Source: Elusimicrobiota bacterium
GTDB taxonomy: Bacteria > Elusimicrobiota > Endomicrobiia > Endomicrobiales > Endomicrobiaceae
DNA: 51,066 nucleotides
NCBI GenBank assembly: GCA_031274365.1
Contig: JAISQF010000020.1
Span: 1-51,066, forward strand
Direction: 5' to 3'
Below the pieces are notes generated by a model. The model searched no databases and had not been told where the DNA came from. It saw only the letters and a list, made by a program, of their open reading frames with translations. Both the position numbers and the translations under genes were made by a program. Below, in pieces: positions 35,099 through 44,237 of this stretch (position 1 is its first letter; every line of letters starts with the position of its first letter).

Positions 35099-37921
35099 AT
35101 GGCAAAGTATGTGTATTCGTTTGGCGGAGGTAAAGCCGATGGAAATGGAAGTATGAGAAATTTGCTTGGCGGCAAGGGCGCAAATCTTGCCGAAATGGCA
35201 GGATTAGGATTGCCCGTTCCTCCCGGATTTACAATTACGACGGAAGTTTGTACCTATTATTATCAGAATAAGAAAAAATATCCTCCCGAACTAAAAAAAG
35301 CGGTGGGCGACGCTATTAAAAAAATTGAGAAAATTATAGGTAAAAAATTTGGCGACGAAGTTAATCCTCTTTTGGTTTCCGTTCGTTCGGGAGCAAGAAG
35401 TTCGATGCCGGGGATGATGGAAACAGTTCTAAACGTAGGCCTCACCACAAAAACAATTCCGGCTTTAATAAAGAAAACTAATAATCCGAGATTTGTTTAT
35501 GACGCTTATAGAAGATTGATAATGATGTATTCTGACGTCGTTATGGAAAAAGCGGCTGGCATTGAGCCCAGAGACGGCGAAGGAATACGCAAGCAGCTTG
35601 AAGATATTATGAAAGCTAAGAAAAATGAAAGAGGAGTTACTCTTGATACCGAGCTGACTGAAGAAGATTTGCAGGAATTGTCCGAGAAATTTAAGGAGCG
35701 CGTAAAAGAAGTTTTAGGAAAAGATTTTCCCGACGACGCTTATGAGCAGATTTGGGGAGGAATAGGAGCGGTTTTTTCCTCTTGGAATGGAAAAAGAGCC
35801 ATATCTTATAGAAAGATAGAAGGAATCCCCGACGAGTGGGGAACTGCCGTAAACGTTCAATCGATGGTTTTTGGAAATATGGGAGAGACTTCCGCCACCG
35901 GAGTCGCTTTCTCAAGAAATCCGGGAAATGGAGATCCGAGATTTTATGGAGAATATTTGGTAAATGCTCAGGGTGAAGACGTTGTTGCCGGAACGCGCAC
36001 GCCCGCTCCTATCAATGAAGCCGCAAAGAGCGAACATAATCAAGGAGAAAAAACTTTAGAGGAATTTATGCCTGAAGTTTATAAAGAACTTTTTGCTATT
36101 CAGAAAAAACTTGAAAAACATTATAAAGATATGCAGGACATTGAATTTACCGTTGAAGATAATAAACTTTGGATGCTTCAATGCCGCAATGGAAAAAGAA
36201 ATGGAACTGCGGCTGTGAAAATGGCAATTGATATGGTAAAAGAAAGACTCATAACTAAAGAGGAAGCCGTTATGAGAGTTACGCCCGATCAATTGGACGA
36301 ATTGCTTCATCCTATAATAGATCCCAACGCTGAAAAATCGGCTGAGATTTTGGTTAAAGGATTGCCTGCCGGCCCGGGAGGCGCTTCCGGAACTATTGTT
36401 TTCTCGTCTGAAGACGCGGTAAAAGCGGCTGAGGAAGGAAAAAGAGTAATTCTTGTTAGAGAAGAAACAAATCCTGAGGATGTGGAAGGTATGAGAGCGG
36501 CGGAAGCCGTTTTAACCGCTCGCGGAGGTATGACTTCTCATGCGGCTCTTGTCGCGCGCGGTTGGGGAAAATGTTGTATAGTAGGCTGCGCTGCAATTCA
36601 TATTGACTTAAACACTAAGACAATGACAATTGGATCAAAAACGTTTAATGAGGGCGACGGTATAACCCTTAACGGAACCAAAGGAAATGTATATGAAGGA
36701 CAGCTGCCTATGGTTGACGCCACGGAAAATGCGACTCTTTATGAATTTTTATCTTTATGCGATAAAGTAAAAGTTCTTAAAGTTAGAACAAATGCCGACA
36801 CTCCAAGCGACGCTGCAAAAGCAAAATCTTTTGGAGCTGAGGGCATAGGACTTTTTAGAACGGAGCATATGTTTTATGGAGAAAATTCAGAGAGACCTCT
36901 TTTTGCTTTGAGAAAGATGATAATTTCAAAAACTCTTGAGGAGAGAAAAGCGGCTCTTGACGAACTTTTCCCGTATGTTAAAAATGCAATTAAAGGGACA
37001 TTGGAGGCGATGGATGGATTTGCCGTTACTATTAGGTTGTTAGATCCTCCTCTTCATGAATTTATTCCAAGAGAAGAAATTGGTCAAAAAGAAGTTGCGG
37101 ACAGTCTTGGAATAACTATTGAAGAGTTTCAATCCAGAGCTGAAAAACTTCACGAGACAAATCCTATGATGGGGCATAGAGGCGTCCGTCTTGGAATTAC
37201 TTATCCGGAAGTTACTGAAATGCAGGTTCGCGCTATTTTTGAAGTAAGCGCCGAGCTTATAAAAGACGGAAAGAAAGTAAATCCTGAAATAATGATTCCA
37301 GTCACTTGCTCTGTAAATGAACTTAAACATCAGAAAGAAATAGTTGAAAGAGTCTATAAAGAAATTATAGCGGCGCAGGGAATTAAAAAGATTTCTTATT
37401 CTTTTGGAACTATGATTGAAATTCCAAGAGCGGCTCTTTTGGCTGATAAGATGGCTTCGGAAGCGGAATTTTTCTCTTTTGGAACAAACGATTTGACGCA
37501 GATGACATTTGGTTTTTCCAGAGATGACGTTGGATCTTTCTTAGGCGATTACCAGGAAAAGAAAATTCTTGCTAACGATCCTTTCCAAACTATAGATGTG
37601 GAGGGAGTTGGCCAGCTTATAAAATGCGGCGTCGAGCTTGGAAGAAAAGAAAGACCGGGAATGAAAATAGGAATATGCGGAGAACACGGCGGAGATCCAA
37701 AAAGCGTGGAGTTTTGCCATCAAGTTGGGATGACATACGTTTCGTGCTCGCCTTTTAGAGTTCCTATCGCAAGACTTGCCGCGGCTCAAGCTGTTGTGAA
37801 GTATTCTCTGAAAGGGAAAACAAAAACAACGCAGAAAGCAAAATCGAAATCTGTAAAAGCAAAAGCTGCCGTAAAGAAATCAGGCGCTAAAAAACTTGCG
37901 AAAAAGTCAAAAAAGAAATAG
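35099..37921 (+). CDS. ppdK: Pyruvate, phosphate dikinase with lysine-rich tail
   Basis: 940 residues. PPDK interconverts pyruvate, ATP and phosphate with PEP, AMP and pyrophosphate; in anaerobes it often works in glycolysis. Domains: nucleotide-binding (about 1-340, SVRSGARSSMPGMMETVLNVG), the phosphohistidine domain with H481 in GGMTSHAALVARGWG, and the PEP/pyruvate barrel (SFGTNDLTQMTFGFSRDD, GICGEHGGDP). Family members end near ARLAAAQAVVKY; here about 37 further residues are almost all Lys, Ala, Ser and Thr (for example KAKSKSVKAKAAVKK), like histone H1 tails. AAAGGAG precedes the ATG. Confidence 0.95.
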   Translation: MAKYVYSFGGGKADGNGSMRNLLGGKGANLAEMAGLGLPVPPGFTITTEVCTYYYQNKKKYPPELKKAVGDAIKKIEKIIGKKFGDEVNPLLVSVRSGARSSMPGMMETVLNVGLTTKTIPALIKKTNNPRFVYDAYRRLIMMYSDVVMEKAAGIEPRDGEGIRKQLEDIMKAKKNERGVTLDTELTEEDLQELSEKFKERVKEVLGKDFPDDAYEQIWGGIGAVFSSWNGKRAISYRKIEGIPDEWGTAVNVQSMVFGNMGETSATGVAFSRNPGNGDPRFYGEYLVNAQGEDVVAGTRTPAPINEAAKSEHNQGEKTLEEFMPEVYKELFAIQKKLEKHYKDMQDIEFTVEDNKLWMLQCRNGKRNGTAAVKMAIDMVKERLITKEEAVMRVTPDQLDELLHPIIDPNAEKSAEILVKGLPAGPGGASGTIVFSSEDAVKAAEEGKRVILVREETNPEDVEGMRAAEAVLTARGGMTSHAALVARGWGKCCIVGCAAIHIDLNTKTMTIGSKTFNEGDGITLNGTKGNVYEGQLPMVDATENATLYEFLSLCDKVKVLKVRTNADTPSDAAKAKSFGAEGIGLFRTEHMFYGENSERPLFALRKMIISKTLEERKAALDELFPYVKNAIKGTLEAMDGFAVTIRLLDPPLHEFIPREEIGQKEVADSLGITIEEFQSRAEKLHETNPMMGHRGVRLGITYPEVTEMQVRAIFEVSAELIKDGKKVNPEIMIPVTCSVNELKHQKEIVERVYKEIIAAQGIKKISYSFGTMIEIPRAALLADKMASEAEFFSFGTNDLTQMTFGFSRDDVGSFLGDYQEKKILANDPFQTIDVEGVGQLIKCGVELGRKERPGMKIGICGEHGGDPKSVEFCHQVGMTYVSCSPFRVPIARLAAAQAVVKYSLKGKTKTTQKAKSKSVKAKAAVKKSGAKKLAKKSKKK

Positions 37922-37949
37922 TTCACATTTTGCGGCGTTAAAATAGAAA

Positions 37950-37990
37950 AAACGGCGCGTTTATAAAAATATAGACGCGCCGTTTAATTT
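37950..37990 (+). terminator. Rho-independent terminator after PPDK
   Basis: AAACGGCGCGT (37950-37960) pairs perfectly with ACGCGCCGTTT (37975-37985), a GC-rich stem flanked by A and T runs; it may also act on the opposite strand. It separates PPDK from the next gene, which starts 20 bases later. Confidence 0.85.
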
Positions 37991-38009
37991 AATATAGGTT
38001 AAGGGAAAG

Positions 38010-39176
38010 ATGAAAAAATTATTTTTTGTTTTGTTTATATCAATTATTATGCCGTCTTTGATTTACGCCGCTCCGTTAGATGATGGAAAAATTCCCTCTT
38101 TTAACGTTGAGGTTGAAAATCCGATATTTTCTCCTATTGCTCATATGAAAGAGGGGGTTGTTTTTTTGCCGGTTGTCAATAATATAAAGAGAATAAAAGA
38201 ATGGGTGCTGACTGTAAAAAATGAATATGGAAAAGATATCGCCGTTTTTTTAGGAAAAAGAGAAATTCCGAAACGTATCGTTTGGGACGCCAAAGGGACG
38301 GATGGAAATCCCGTCGCCGACGGCAAATATACTTTTGAATTTATTTTAGACGCCAGCGACGAGGTGTATGTGTTTGACGGATCGCAAATTATGATAGATT
38401 CAACGTCGCCTCATGCGGAGATGAGATTGATCGACGACGTCTATTTTTTAGACCGCCAAAAGCAGAAATTAGTTAATGATATAAATATAAACATAAAATG
38501 TTCCGACGAGAACGGCATTGATTATAGCCGATCTTTTTTAAATGTTTTAAACTTTAACGGTAAGGAAGTTAAAACGTTTCATTTTCAAAATGATTTTCCC
38601 GAATCGCTTTATTGGGACGGAGTTGACGACACATATAATATTCCATTGCCGGCGGGGGATTATAAAGTAAATTTTACCGTTTTTGACATTGCGGGAAATT
38701 CTTCGCAAGTCTCCGCTAATTTTTTAATCGTAACGCTTGCTCAACCTCAAAAAGCGGACGAAACTGAAATAGATATTAATATTAAAGAAAAAGAGCAAAA
38801 TTTGCCGCCAAAAGCTGCAGTAGAAAAATCGGCAGAAAAAGCGGCAGAAAAAAATGAGAGTATAAATTTTCCTTTAAAAATATTTTTTGAAAGCGCTAAA
38901 AACCAATTGAGCAATGAGAATAAAGAGGAGTTAAAAAAAGCGGCCGATTTCTTAAAGAAAGATAAGAAGTATAAAATTAAAATTGCGGGATATACGGATG
39001 TGCTTAGCGAGGAAGGCGAGATTAAAAATATCGCGGCAAACAGAGCCGTTGCCGTTAAAAAGTTTTTAATAGAAGCAGGAATTCCTGTGTCAAGGATGAG
39101 AGTTCTATGGTATCCAGCCCCTAAAAAAGCTAATGAAAAAAACAGAAGAGTTGATATTTCTATAATAAAGGAATAG
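38010..39176 (+). CDS. Secreted protein with FlgD-like Ig domains and C-terminal OmpA domain
   Basis: 388 residues with a signal peptide (MKKLFFVLFISIIMPSLIYA). Two Ig-like repeats of the FlgD/gliding-motility kind follow: IVWDAKGTDGNPVADGKYTFEF near residue 100 and LYWDGVDDTYNIPLPAGDYKVNF near 210. A charged, low-complexity linker (about 250-290, Glu/Lys/Ala) leads to an OmpA-like domain (about 295-388): NENKEELKKAADFLKK, IKIAGYTDVLSEEGE, ANRAVAVKKFLIEAGI, RRVDISII. It probably binds peptidoglycan in the periplasm. Five bases separate it from the next gene, so they are likely co-transcribed. Confidence 0.82.
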   Translation: MKKLFFVLFISIIMPSLIYAAPLDDGKIPSFNVEVENPIFSPIAHMKEGVVFLPVVNNIKRIKEWVLTVKNEYGKDIAVFLGKREIPKRIVWDAKGTDGNPVADGKYTFEFILDASDEVYVFDGSQIMIDSTSPHAEMRLIDDVYFLDRQKQKLVNDININIKCSDENGIDYSRSFLNVLNFNGKEVKTFHFQNDFPESLYWDGVDDTYNIPLPAGDYKVNFTVFDIAGNSSQVSANFLIVTLAQPQKADETEIDINIKEKEQNLPPKAAVEKSAEKAAEKNESINFPLKIFFESAKNQLSNENKEELKKAADFLKKDKKYKIKIAGYTDVLSEEGEIKNIAANRAVAVKKFLIEAGIPVSRMRVLWYPAPKKANEKNRRVDISIIKE

Positions 39177-39181
39177 CAAAA

Positions 39182-40084
39182 ATGAGACGAGAAAAAGGCG
39201 TTTTTTCATTTTTATTTTTAAGCGTAGTCGCTTTTGCGGCGGTTTTGTCCATTTCATATTTTGTCGCTTTTAAACTTTATTTTACTCAGACGAGAGTGAT
39301 AAAAGCCGCGCATAGTTTTATCTATTCGGTTATTAATCAAGAAAGCAGAATTTATCACGCCTCTTTTTCTCCCATGGGAAATTTTCAAATAAAAAAACTC
39401 GAAATATTAAGGTCCGGAGATTATTCGAATTTACCGGCACGGGCGACTATTTCCACGTTAGACACAAAAATCAAATTGTATAAATTGCCACTTGGAAAAA
39501 TTTCGATGAAAGATTTTAATATCAATGGATTTGATTTTTATTTCACATACGGAGAGATTAAAAAGTTTAACTTTGTAAAGATGATAAATAATGCAAATAG
39601 TTATATTTCGCGCAGTTTTCAAGGCGATAGTTTTTCAGATATAGTAAAAATAGAAAATATACGGATTGACAACGGCGTAGTCTCTTTGTTTAACGATAAG
39701 AGGACGATGATATTTCGCAGAATTCTCTTGGAATCGTCCGTTTTTGACAGCGATACTTTTTTTGACGGCAGATTGTTTTTTTATTTGGAAAGCAGAAGTG
39801 CCGCCGGTTATATAAATATATCTATGGATTTTCGTTTTGATAAAAATGAAAATGTTATTTATATTTCGAAAGTTAAAATTGACGGAATAGATATGCCGGG
39901 CGAGGGTAAAATTTTTCTTAAAAATTCAGGCGGTTTTAATGCGCAATTTTTTGTGGATGAAAGCCGTGAAATTACCCGCCAAACTTTAATAAATATTATT
40001 GGGAATGAAATTTCTTATAATGAATTCTCGGCATTTTTAGACGATATAAAAGAAGATTTTCAAATAACTTATCTTAAGGAATAG
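39182..40084 (+). CDS. AsmA-like membrane-anchored periplasmic protein
   Basis: 300 residues. A short basic start (MRREKG) and one hydrophobic helix (about 8-34) indicate an inner-membrane anchor or uncleaved signal. The rest is beta-rich with patterns such as FQIKKLEIL, LPLGKISMKDFNINGFDFYF and IVKIENIRIDNGVVSLF, reminiscent of AsmA/DUF748 proteins that bridge the envelope. No stronger family identification is possible by eye. It follows the OmpA-domain gene by five bases and its 3' end overlaps the convergent antiporter gene by 11 bases. Confidence 0.6.
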   Translation: MRREKGVFSFLFLSVVAFAAVLSISYFVAFKLYFTQTRVIKAAHSFIYSVINQESRIYHASFSPMGNFQIKKLEILRSGDYSNLPARATISTLDTKIKLYKLPLGKISMKDFNINGFDFYFTYGEIKKFNFVKMINNANSYISRSFQGDSFSDIVKIENIRIDNGVVSLFNDKRTMIFRRILLESSVFDSDTFFDGRLFFYLESRSAAGYINISMDFRFDKNENVIYISKVKIDGIDMPGEGKIFLKNSGGFNAQFFVDESREITRQTLINIIGNEISYNEFSAFLDDIKEDFQITYLKE

Positions 40085-41846
40085 TATTGTTATCTTCGTT
40101 TTCTTTTGCGGCTTCTTGCGCTTCTTTGATTCTTTGTTTGTTTAAGTGATCTAATACAAGAGCGGCAAGCCCTTTAGACACTTCTTCCTCTTCAAAAGCT
40201 ATATCCGCCACGCCTATTTGTTTTAGATATTCCTCAGTATTTAGAAAACGCGAACGCGCTAATATGCGCGCGTCAGGGTTTAGTATGGAAGCTAATGAAG
40301 CTGTGGCTGTTGTTACGTCGAGATTGGGAACTGTAATAATTAAATAAGAAGCATTGTCTATACCCGCCGCTTGTAGAACTTCTTTTTTTGAAGAGTTGCC
40401 ATAGACTGCCGAAATAGATTTTTTCGTAAGATTTATCACAGTATCTATATTCATTTCTATTATTGTGGGATTGATTCCATTTTCTATTAAAGTTTCGCTT
40501 ACTTTTTGTCCAGCGGGTCCGTATCCGACCACTATGGCAGTTTTTTCATTAACATTTCTATTGAGATTTGAAAAATCCGGCTTTTTAATTTTGTTTTTTT
40601 TATTACTTTTTCTTTCGGCAAAAAAGGATAATGCTTTCCATATTTTTTCTTTCTTTGATAAAAAAGCGCTGAACCTTGGAATTTGTTTAAATATTGTCGG
40701 ATTTAACGTAATGGAAACTATGGCGCTTACGACTATGGCATTATAAACCGCGTCTTCTGCAAGACCGAGTCTTTTTGCTTCTTGAGCGAGGATAAAAGAA
40801 AATTCTCCGACTTGAGCAAGCGACGCAGCCACGATAAGAGATGTTTTTGGGGAATATCCGAGAATTGTTACGACAATTAAAGCTGTGAGAGGTTTGATAA
40901 GAATAACTATTCCAAGACAAGCCGCTATCAAAATAGGATATTCAATTATAAATCTTGGATTAAGAAGCATTCCGACCGAAAGAAAAAACAAAACTGCAAA
41001 AGCATCTTTTAACGGCAGTATATCGGCGCCGGCTTGATGACTCATTTTTGTTCTTCCAACAACCATGCCTCCTAAGAAAGCCCCAAGCGCAAGAGAGGCT
41101 TGAAATGTATAAGCTGCAATTACGGCAGTTGTAAAAGCCATGACCAAAACTGCGAGCGTGAAAAGTTCCTGCGAGCGAGTTTTTGCTATCTTAGACAAAA
41201 GCCAAGGAATAAAACGTCCTCCTATTTCAACGACAATAACCCATAAAGCGCATAGCCGTAAAAGCGCCAATCCCGCGGCTTTAACTATATGCAAAGTCTC
41301 ATTATTTATTTGATTGTCTGTCAATAAAACGCCTGCAAGCGTCGGCAGTATAACTAAAATCAGAATAGTTAAAATATCCTCGACGACAAGCCAACCGACT
41401 GCGATATTTCCCTGAATTGTTCCGATGACATTATTATCGGTTAAAACTCTTATCAAAACAACAGTGCTGGCGACAGCAAGCCCTAATCCTAAAATCAAAC
41501 TTGAAGAAAAAGAAAGCCCAAGGTGCGTTCCGATAAAAGTTCCAAAAAATGCGGCGATGCCGCTTTGAGCTATGGCTCCGGGTATGGCGACTGTTTTGAC
41601 AGAGAGAAGATCTTTTAAGTCAAAATGTAAACCTACTCCAAACATCAGCAATACTACGCCCGCTTCAGAAAGCTGAAAAGCGAGGTCTGTGTCCGCGATA
41701 AATCCTGGCGTAGAAGATCCTATGCAAAAACCTGCTATAAGATATCCGACTATTGAGGAAAGTCCTATTCTTTGGGTTATATATCCAAACAATAAAGCAA
41801 ATACAAAACCAATGGCCAAAATTCCAAGTAGTTGATAATGTTCCAT
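40074..41846 (-). CDS. Kef/YbaL-type monovalent cation:proton antiporter (CPA2)
   Basis: 590 residues. The first 385 form about 12 membrane helices of a CPA2 exchanger (GLSSIVGYLIAGFCIG, SEAGVVLLMFGVGLHF, and VVEDILTILIL with the family acidic pair). A soluble RCK/TrkA-N domain follows (about 425-540): TAIVVGYGPAGQKVSETL is the dinucleotide-binding loop, with AVYGNSSKKEVLQAAGI after it. A charged tail ends the protein. The domain order matches E. coli YbaL and KefB/C, which move K+ or Na+ against protons; the substrate is not settled by sequence. Transcribed alone, divergent from the polysaccharide genes. Confidence 0.9.
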   Translation of the reverse strand: MEHYQLLGILAIGFVFALLFGYITQRIGLSSIVGYLIAGFCIGSSTPGFIADTDLAFQLSEAGVVLLMFGVGLHFDLKDLLSVKTVAIPGAIAQSGIAAFFGTFIGTHLGLSFSSSLILGLGLAVASTVVLIRVLTDNNVIGTIQGNIAVGWLVVEDILTILILVILPTLAGVLLTDNQINNETLHIVKAAGLALLRLCALWVIVVEIGGRFIPWLLSKIAKTRSQELFTLAVLVMAFTTAVIAAYTFQASLALGAFLGGMVVGRTKMSHQAGADILPLKDAFAVLFFLSVGMLLNPRFIIEYPILIAACLGIVILIKPLTALIVVTILGYSPKTSLIVAASLAQVGEFSFILAQEAKRLGLAEDAVYNAIVVSAIVSITLNPTIFKQIPRFSAFLSKKEKIWKALSFFAERKSNKKNKIKKPDFSNLNRNVNEKTAIVVGYGPAGQKVSETLIENGINPTIIEMNIDTVINLTKKSISAVYGNSSKKEVLQAAGIDNASYLIITVPNLDVTTATASLASILNPDARILARSRFLNTEEYLKQIGVADIAFEEEEVSKGLAALVLDHLNKQRIKEAQEAAKENEDNNTIP

Positions 41847-42116
41847 TTCTTCCTCAATATTTAATTTTATTTAATATGATGATTATAGCAAATCTTTGAC
41901 AGTTGATTATTATTTTGTTTTTATTTTTTAAGCGGCGAAATGAATTTGGGAGTCGGAGATTAAAATTTTAGATTATTTGGTATAATAACGCGCAGTTTTT
42001 GAGCGCTTTGAGAATATGACAAGATTTTGAAAGCATAAAAAATGTTGTAATGTAAATATTAGATTCATACTTTATAATGAATTTTTGTTTTTTTATAGAA
42101 TAAAATGGAGTAAGAA

Positions 42117-43154
42117 ATGCCAAAAATATCAGTGATAATACCGGTGTATAATGCGGAGAAATATTTAAGACAATGTCTTGACAGCGTGATAAATCAAATG
42201 TTGAAAGATATAGAAATAATATGCGTCAATGATGGATCTACTGATAATTCTTTGTTAATTCTAAATGGATATGCGGCGCAAGACTCAAGGATTATTATTA
42301 TAAATCAAGAAAATCAAGGACCTGGAGTAGCAAGAAATAAGGGTTTAGAAATTGCAAAAGCAGAATATATTACTTTTGTTGATTCTGATGACTGGATAGA
42401 ATTAAATACTTGTGAAGTTTTTTTAAATATTATGGAGACAGAGAACGTAGATTTAGTTATAGGACATCTTGATGTCATTGATATTGAAAAAGAAATAGAC
42501 AAAACATATATGTACGAAAGATTAGAAGAAATTAAAAACTATTATAATAAGTATAAGATAAAATCAGGCAAATATAAATTTACGGGTAATTTTTTACAAT
42601 ATAGAAGCGCTGCTTGGTGTAAGTTATACAAAAAATCAATTATTGATAGATATAATTTCAGATTTCCTAAAGGACTTATAAATGAAGATGAGGCTTGGCA
42701 TTGGTATTATTTTTCTGTGATAGAGACTTTGTATTTTATTGACGAACCTCTTTACAAAAGAACAATTCATAAAGATACACTTATGTATAACTTAACGATG
42801 AAACAAGAAAAAATAATGGATATGGTTTATATTTTGGAAATCATTCGTGATTATTTAATAAGAAATGACTTATATACGAAATATCAATCTCAATACAGAG
42901 ATTATTTTATTGTGATGGTTGATGTTATTATTAGTAGATGTGATAAAACTTGTAGAAAAAAGGTTGTCGCCAGACTTGAGGAGTTAGCAAAAAATTATCA
43001 TATTATAAAAGAAAAAAGATTATCTTCAAGAATCTTTGAAACAATATTGTCTATAAAAAATGAGAATATTCATAAAGTTATTTGTATTTTAGGGTTAAAA
43101 ATAAAAATAAGAAGTAAAAAATTAGAACATAGAATTTTAGAAAAACAAAAATAA
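42117..43154 (+). CDS. Family 2 glycosyltransferase
   Basis: 345 residues. GT-A fold with ISVIIPVYNAEKYLRQCLDSV, IICVNDGSTDNS and ITFVDSDDWIE (DxD-type site); AAWCKLYKKSIID and NEDEAWHWYYF in the second half are usual for surface-polysaccharide GT2 enzymes. The last 60 residues (SSRIFETILSIKNENIHKV, ICILGLKIKIRSKKLE) form a module repeated almost intact at the start of the next gene's product, which is otherwise unrelated. It opens the polysaccharide locus. Donor and acceptor unknown. The 270 bases upstream (41847-42116) hold no gene. Confidence 0.9.
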   Translation: MPKISVIIPVYNAEKYLRQCLDSVINQMLKDIEIICVNDGSTDNSLLILNGYAAQDSRIIIINQENQGPGVARNKGLEIAKAEYITFVDSDDWIELNTCEVFLNIMETENVDLVIGHLDVIDIEKEIDKTYMYERLEEIKNYYNKYKIKSGKYKFTGNFLQYRSAAWCKLYKKSIIDRYNFRFPKGLINEDEAWHWYYFSVIETLYFIDEPLYKRTIHKDTLMYNLTMKQEKIMDMVYILEIIRDYLIRNDLYTKYQSQYRDYFIVMVDVIISRCDKTCRKKVVARLEELAKNYHIIKEKRLSSRIFETILSIKNENIHKVICILGLKIKIRSKKLEHRILEKQK

Positions 43155-43171
43155 TTTTTGCTTATGCAGGT

Positions 43172-44119
43172 GTGTGCTTGTTAGTCAAGAAAATTATTGA
43201 GAGAAGTATAAAAAAATCAGAGAAAATCTTTATTGTTAAGGGAGACAAATATGGACAGGACAGGACAGGACAGGACAGGACAGGACAGGACAGGACAGGT
43301 TCACTCACTTCTAGAATTTTAGAGAAAATACTGTATGTAAAAAATGATGATATTTATAAAGTTATTTGTATTTTAGGATTGAAAATAAAAATAAAAATTA
43401 AAAGACTGGAATTACGTGAACAAATATCTCGTATTATAGAAAAAGAAAAACAGTTGTTTATTAGAATAGAAGAGTTAAAATTTGCCGAAATTTTTAATAG
43501 CAGTATTGTTCAATCTCAATGGTTAAAGGAAACGGCTTTCTCTCCTAATAAAGGGTCTGCTAATTATTCTTTTTTATATACATTATTTAAAATTCTTGAC
43601 GAAATAAAACCTAAAAATATTCTTGAATTTGGAATGGGTCAGACTACAAAGATGACTACACAATACGCTTCTTTTTATAAAGCTTTTTTGGATGTTGTGG
43701 ATGACAGCGAGCTTTGGATAAATGTATATAAAGAGAAATTATTTTTGTCGCCTAAGATAAAAATACATTGTCTGCCTTTGATTGATTTTAATTATAACAA
43801 TACGATTAATACTAAATACGATAAGTTAAACGATATTGTAAAAGATAATAAATATGATTTGATAATAGTGGATGGTCCCGTGGGCGGTGGACAAAAATAT
43901 CCGAGATCAAATATTCTTGATTTGATTCCTCAAAATTTGGCCAAAGATTTTATTATTATCATTGACGACGCAGAACGCCAGGGGGAACGGAATATTGCAG
44001 AACTTGTTTTGTCAAAAATGCAAGATAATCAAATCAAATATGTTAACGTTATTGAAGGAGCAATGAAATATCAAATGATTATATGCAGTCCTTCATATTC
44101 ATTTGTGACTGCTCTCTGA
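43172..44119 (+). CDS. Methyltransferase-like protein with GGACA pentanucleotide repeat near its start
   Basis: 315 residues if begun at the GTG of 43172, which has no ribosome-binding site. A much better start is ATG 43251, preceded by AAGGGAG, but with nine repeats it reads into DRTGQ repeats and stops at 43320-43322. With 8 or 11 copies that ATG would enter the main frame. The main frame continues with TSRILEKILYVKNDDIYKV, a heptad-like helix (about 75-100), then a SAM-methyltransferase-like fold: NILEFGMGQTTKMTTQYA, LDVVDDSELW, YDLIIVDGPVGGG and FIIIIDDAERQG. The target is probably a surface glycan or lipid, by context. Confidence 0.75.
   Translation: MCLLVKKIIERSIKKSEKIFIVKGDKYGQDRTGQDRTGQDRTGSLTSRILEKILYVKNDDIYKVICILGLKIKIKIKRLELREQISRIIEKEKQLFIRIEELKFAEIFNSSIVQSQWLKETAFSPNKGSANYSFLYTLFKILDEIKPKNILEFGMGQTTKMTTQYASFYKAFLDVVDDSELWINVYKEKLFLSPKIKIHCLPLIDFNYNNTINTKYDKLNDIVKDNKYDLIIVDGPVGGGQKYPRSNILDLIPQNLAKDFIIIIDDAERQGERNIAELVLSKMQDNQIKYVNVIEGAMKYQMIICSPSYSFVTAL
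43253..43299 (+). repeat. GGACA x9 simple-sequence repeat
   Basis: Nine perfect GGACA units plus GG begin two bases after the start of an ATG that has a good ribosome-binding site. Unit length 5 is not a multiple of 3, so each gain or loss changes frame. In this copy the ATG frame is off; loss of one unit or gain of two turns it on. Confidence 0.95.
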
Positions 44120-44237
44120 TTAAAAGTTATCACTTCTTTTCGTTGTCTTTTTGCCTATAGCAGAATAGACTGCTTATGCAGTTATTACCATCGTAAAATT
44201 ATGATGAAAGCAAGAATAAAAAAGGAAAAATTAGAAA

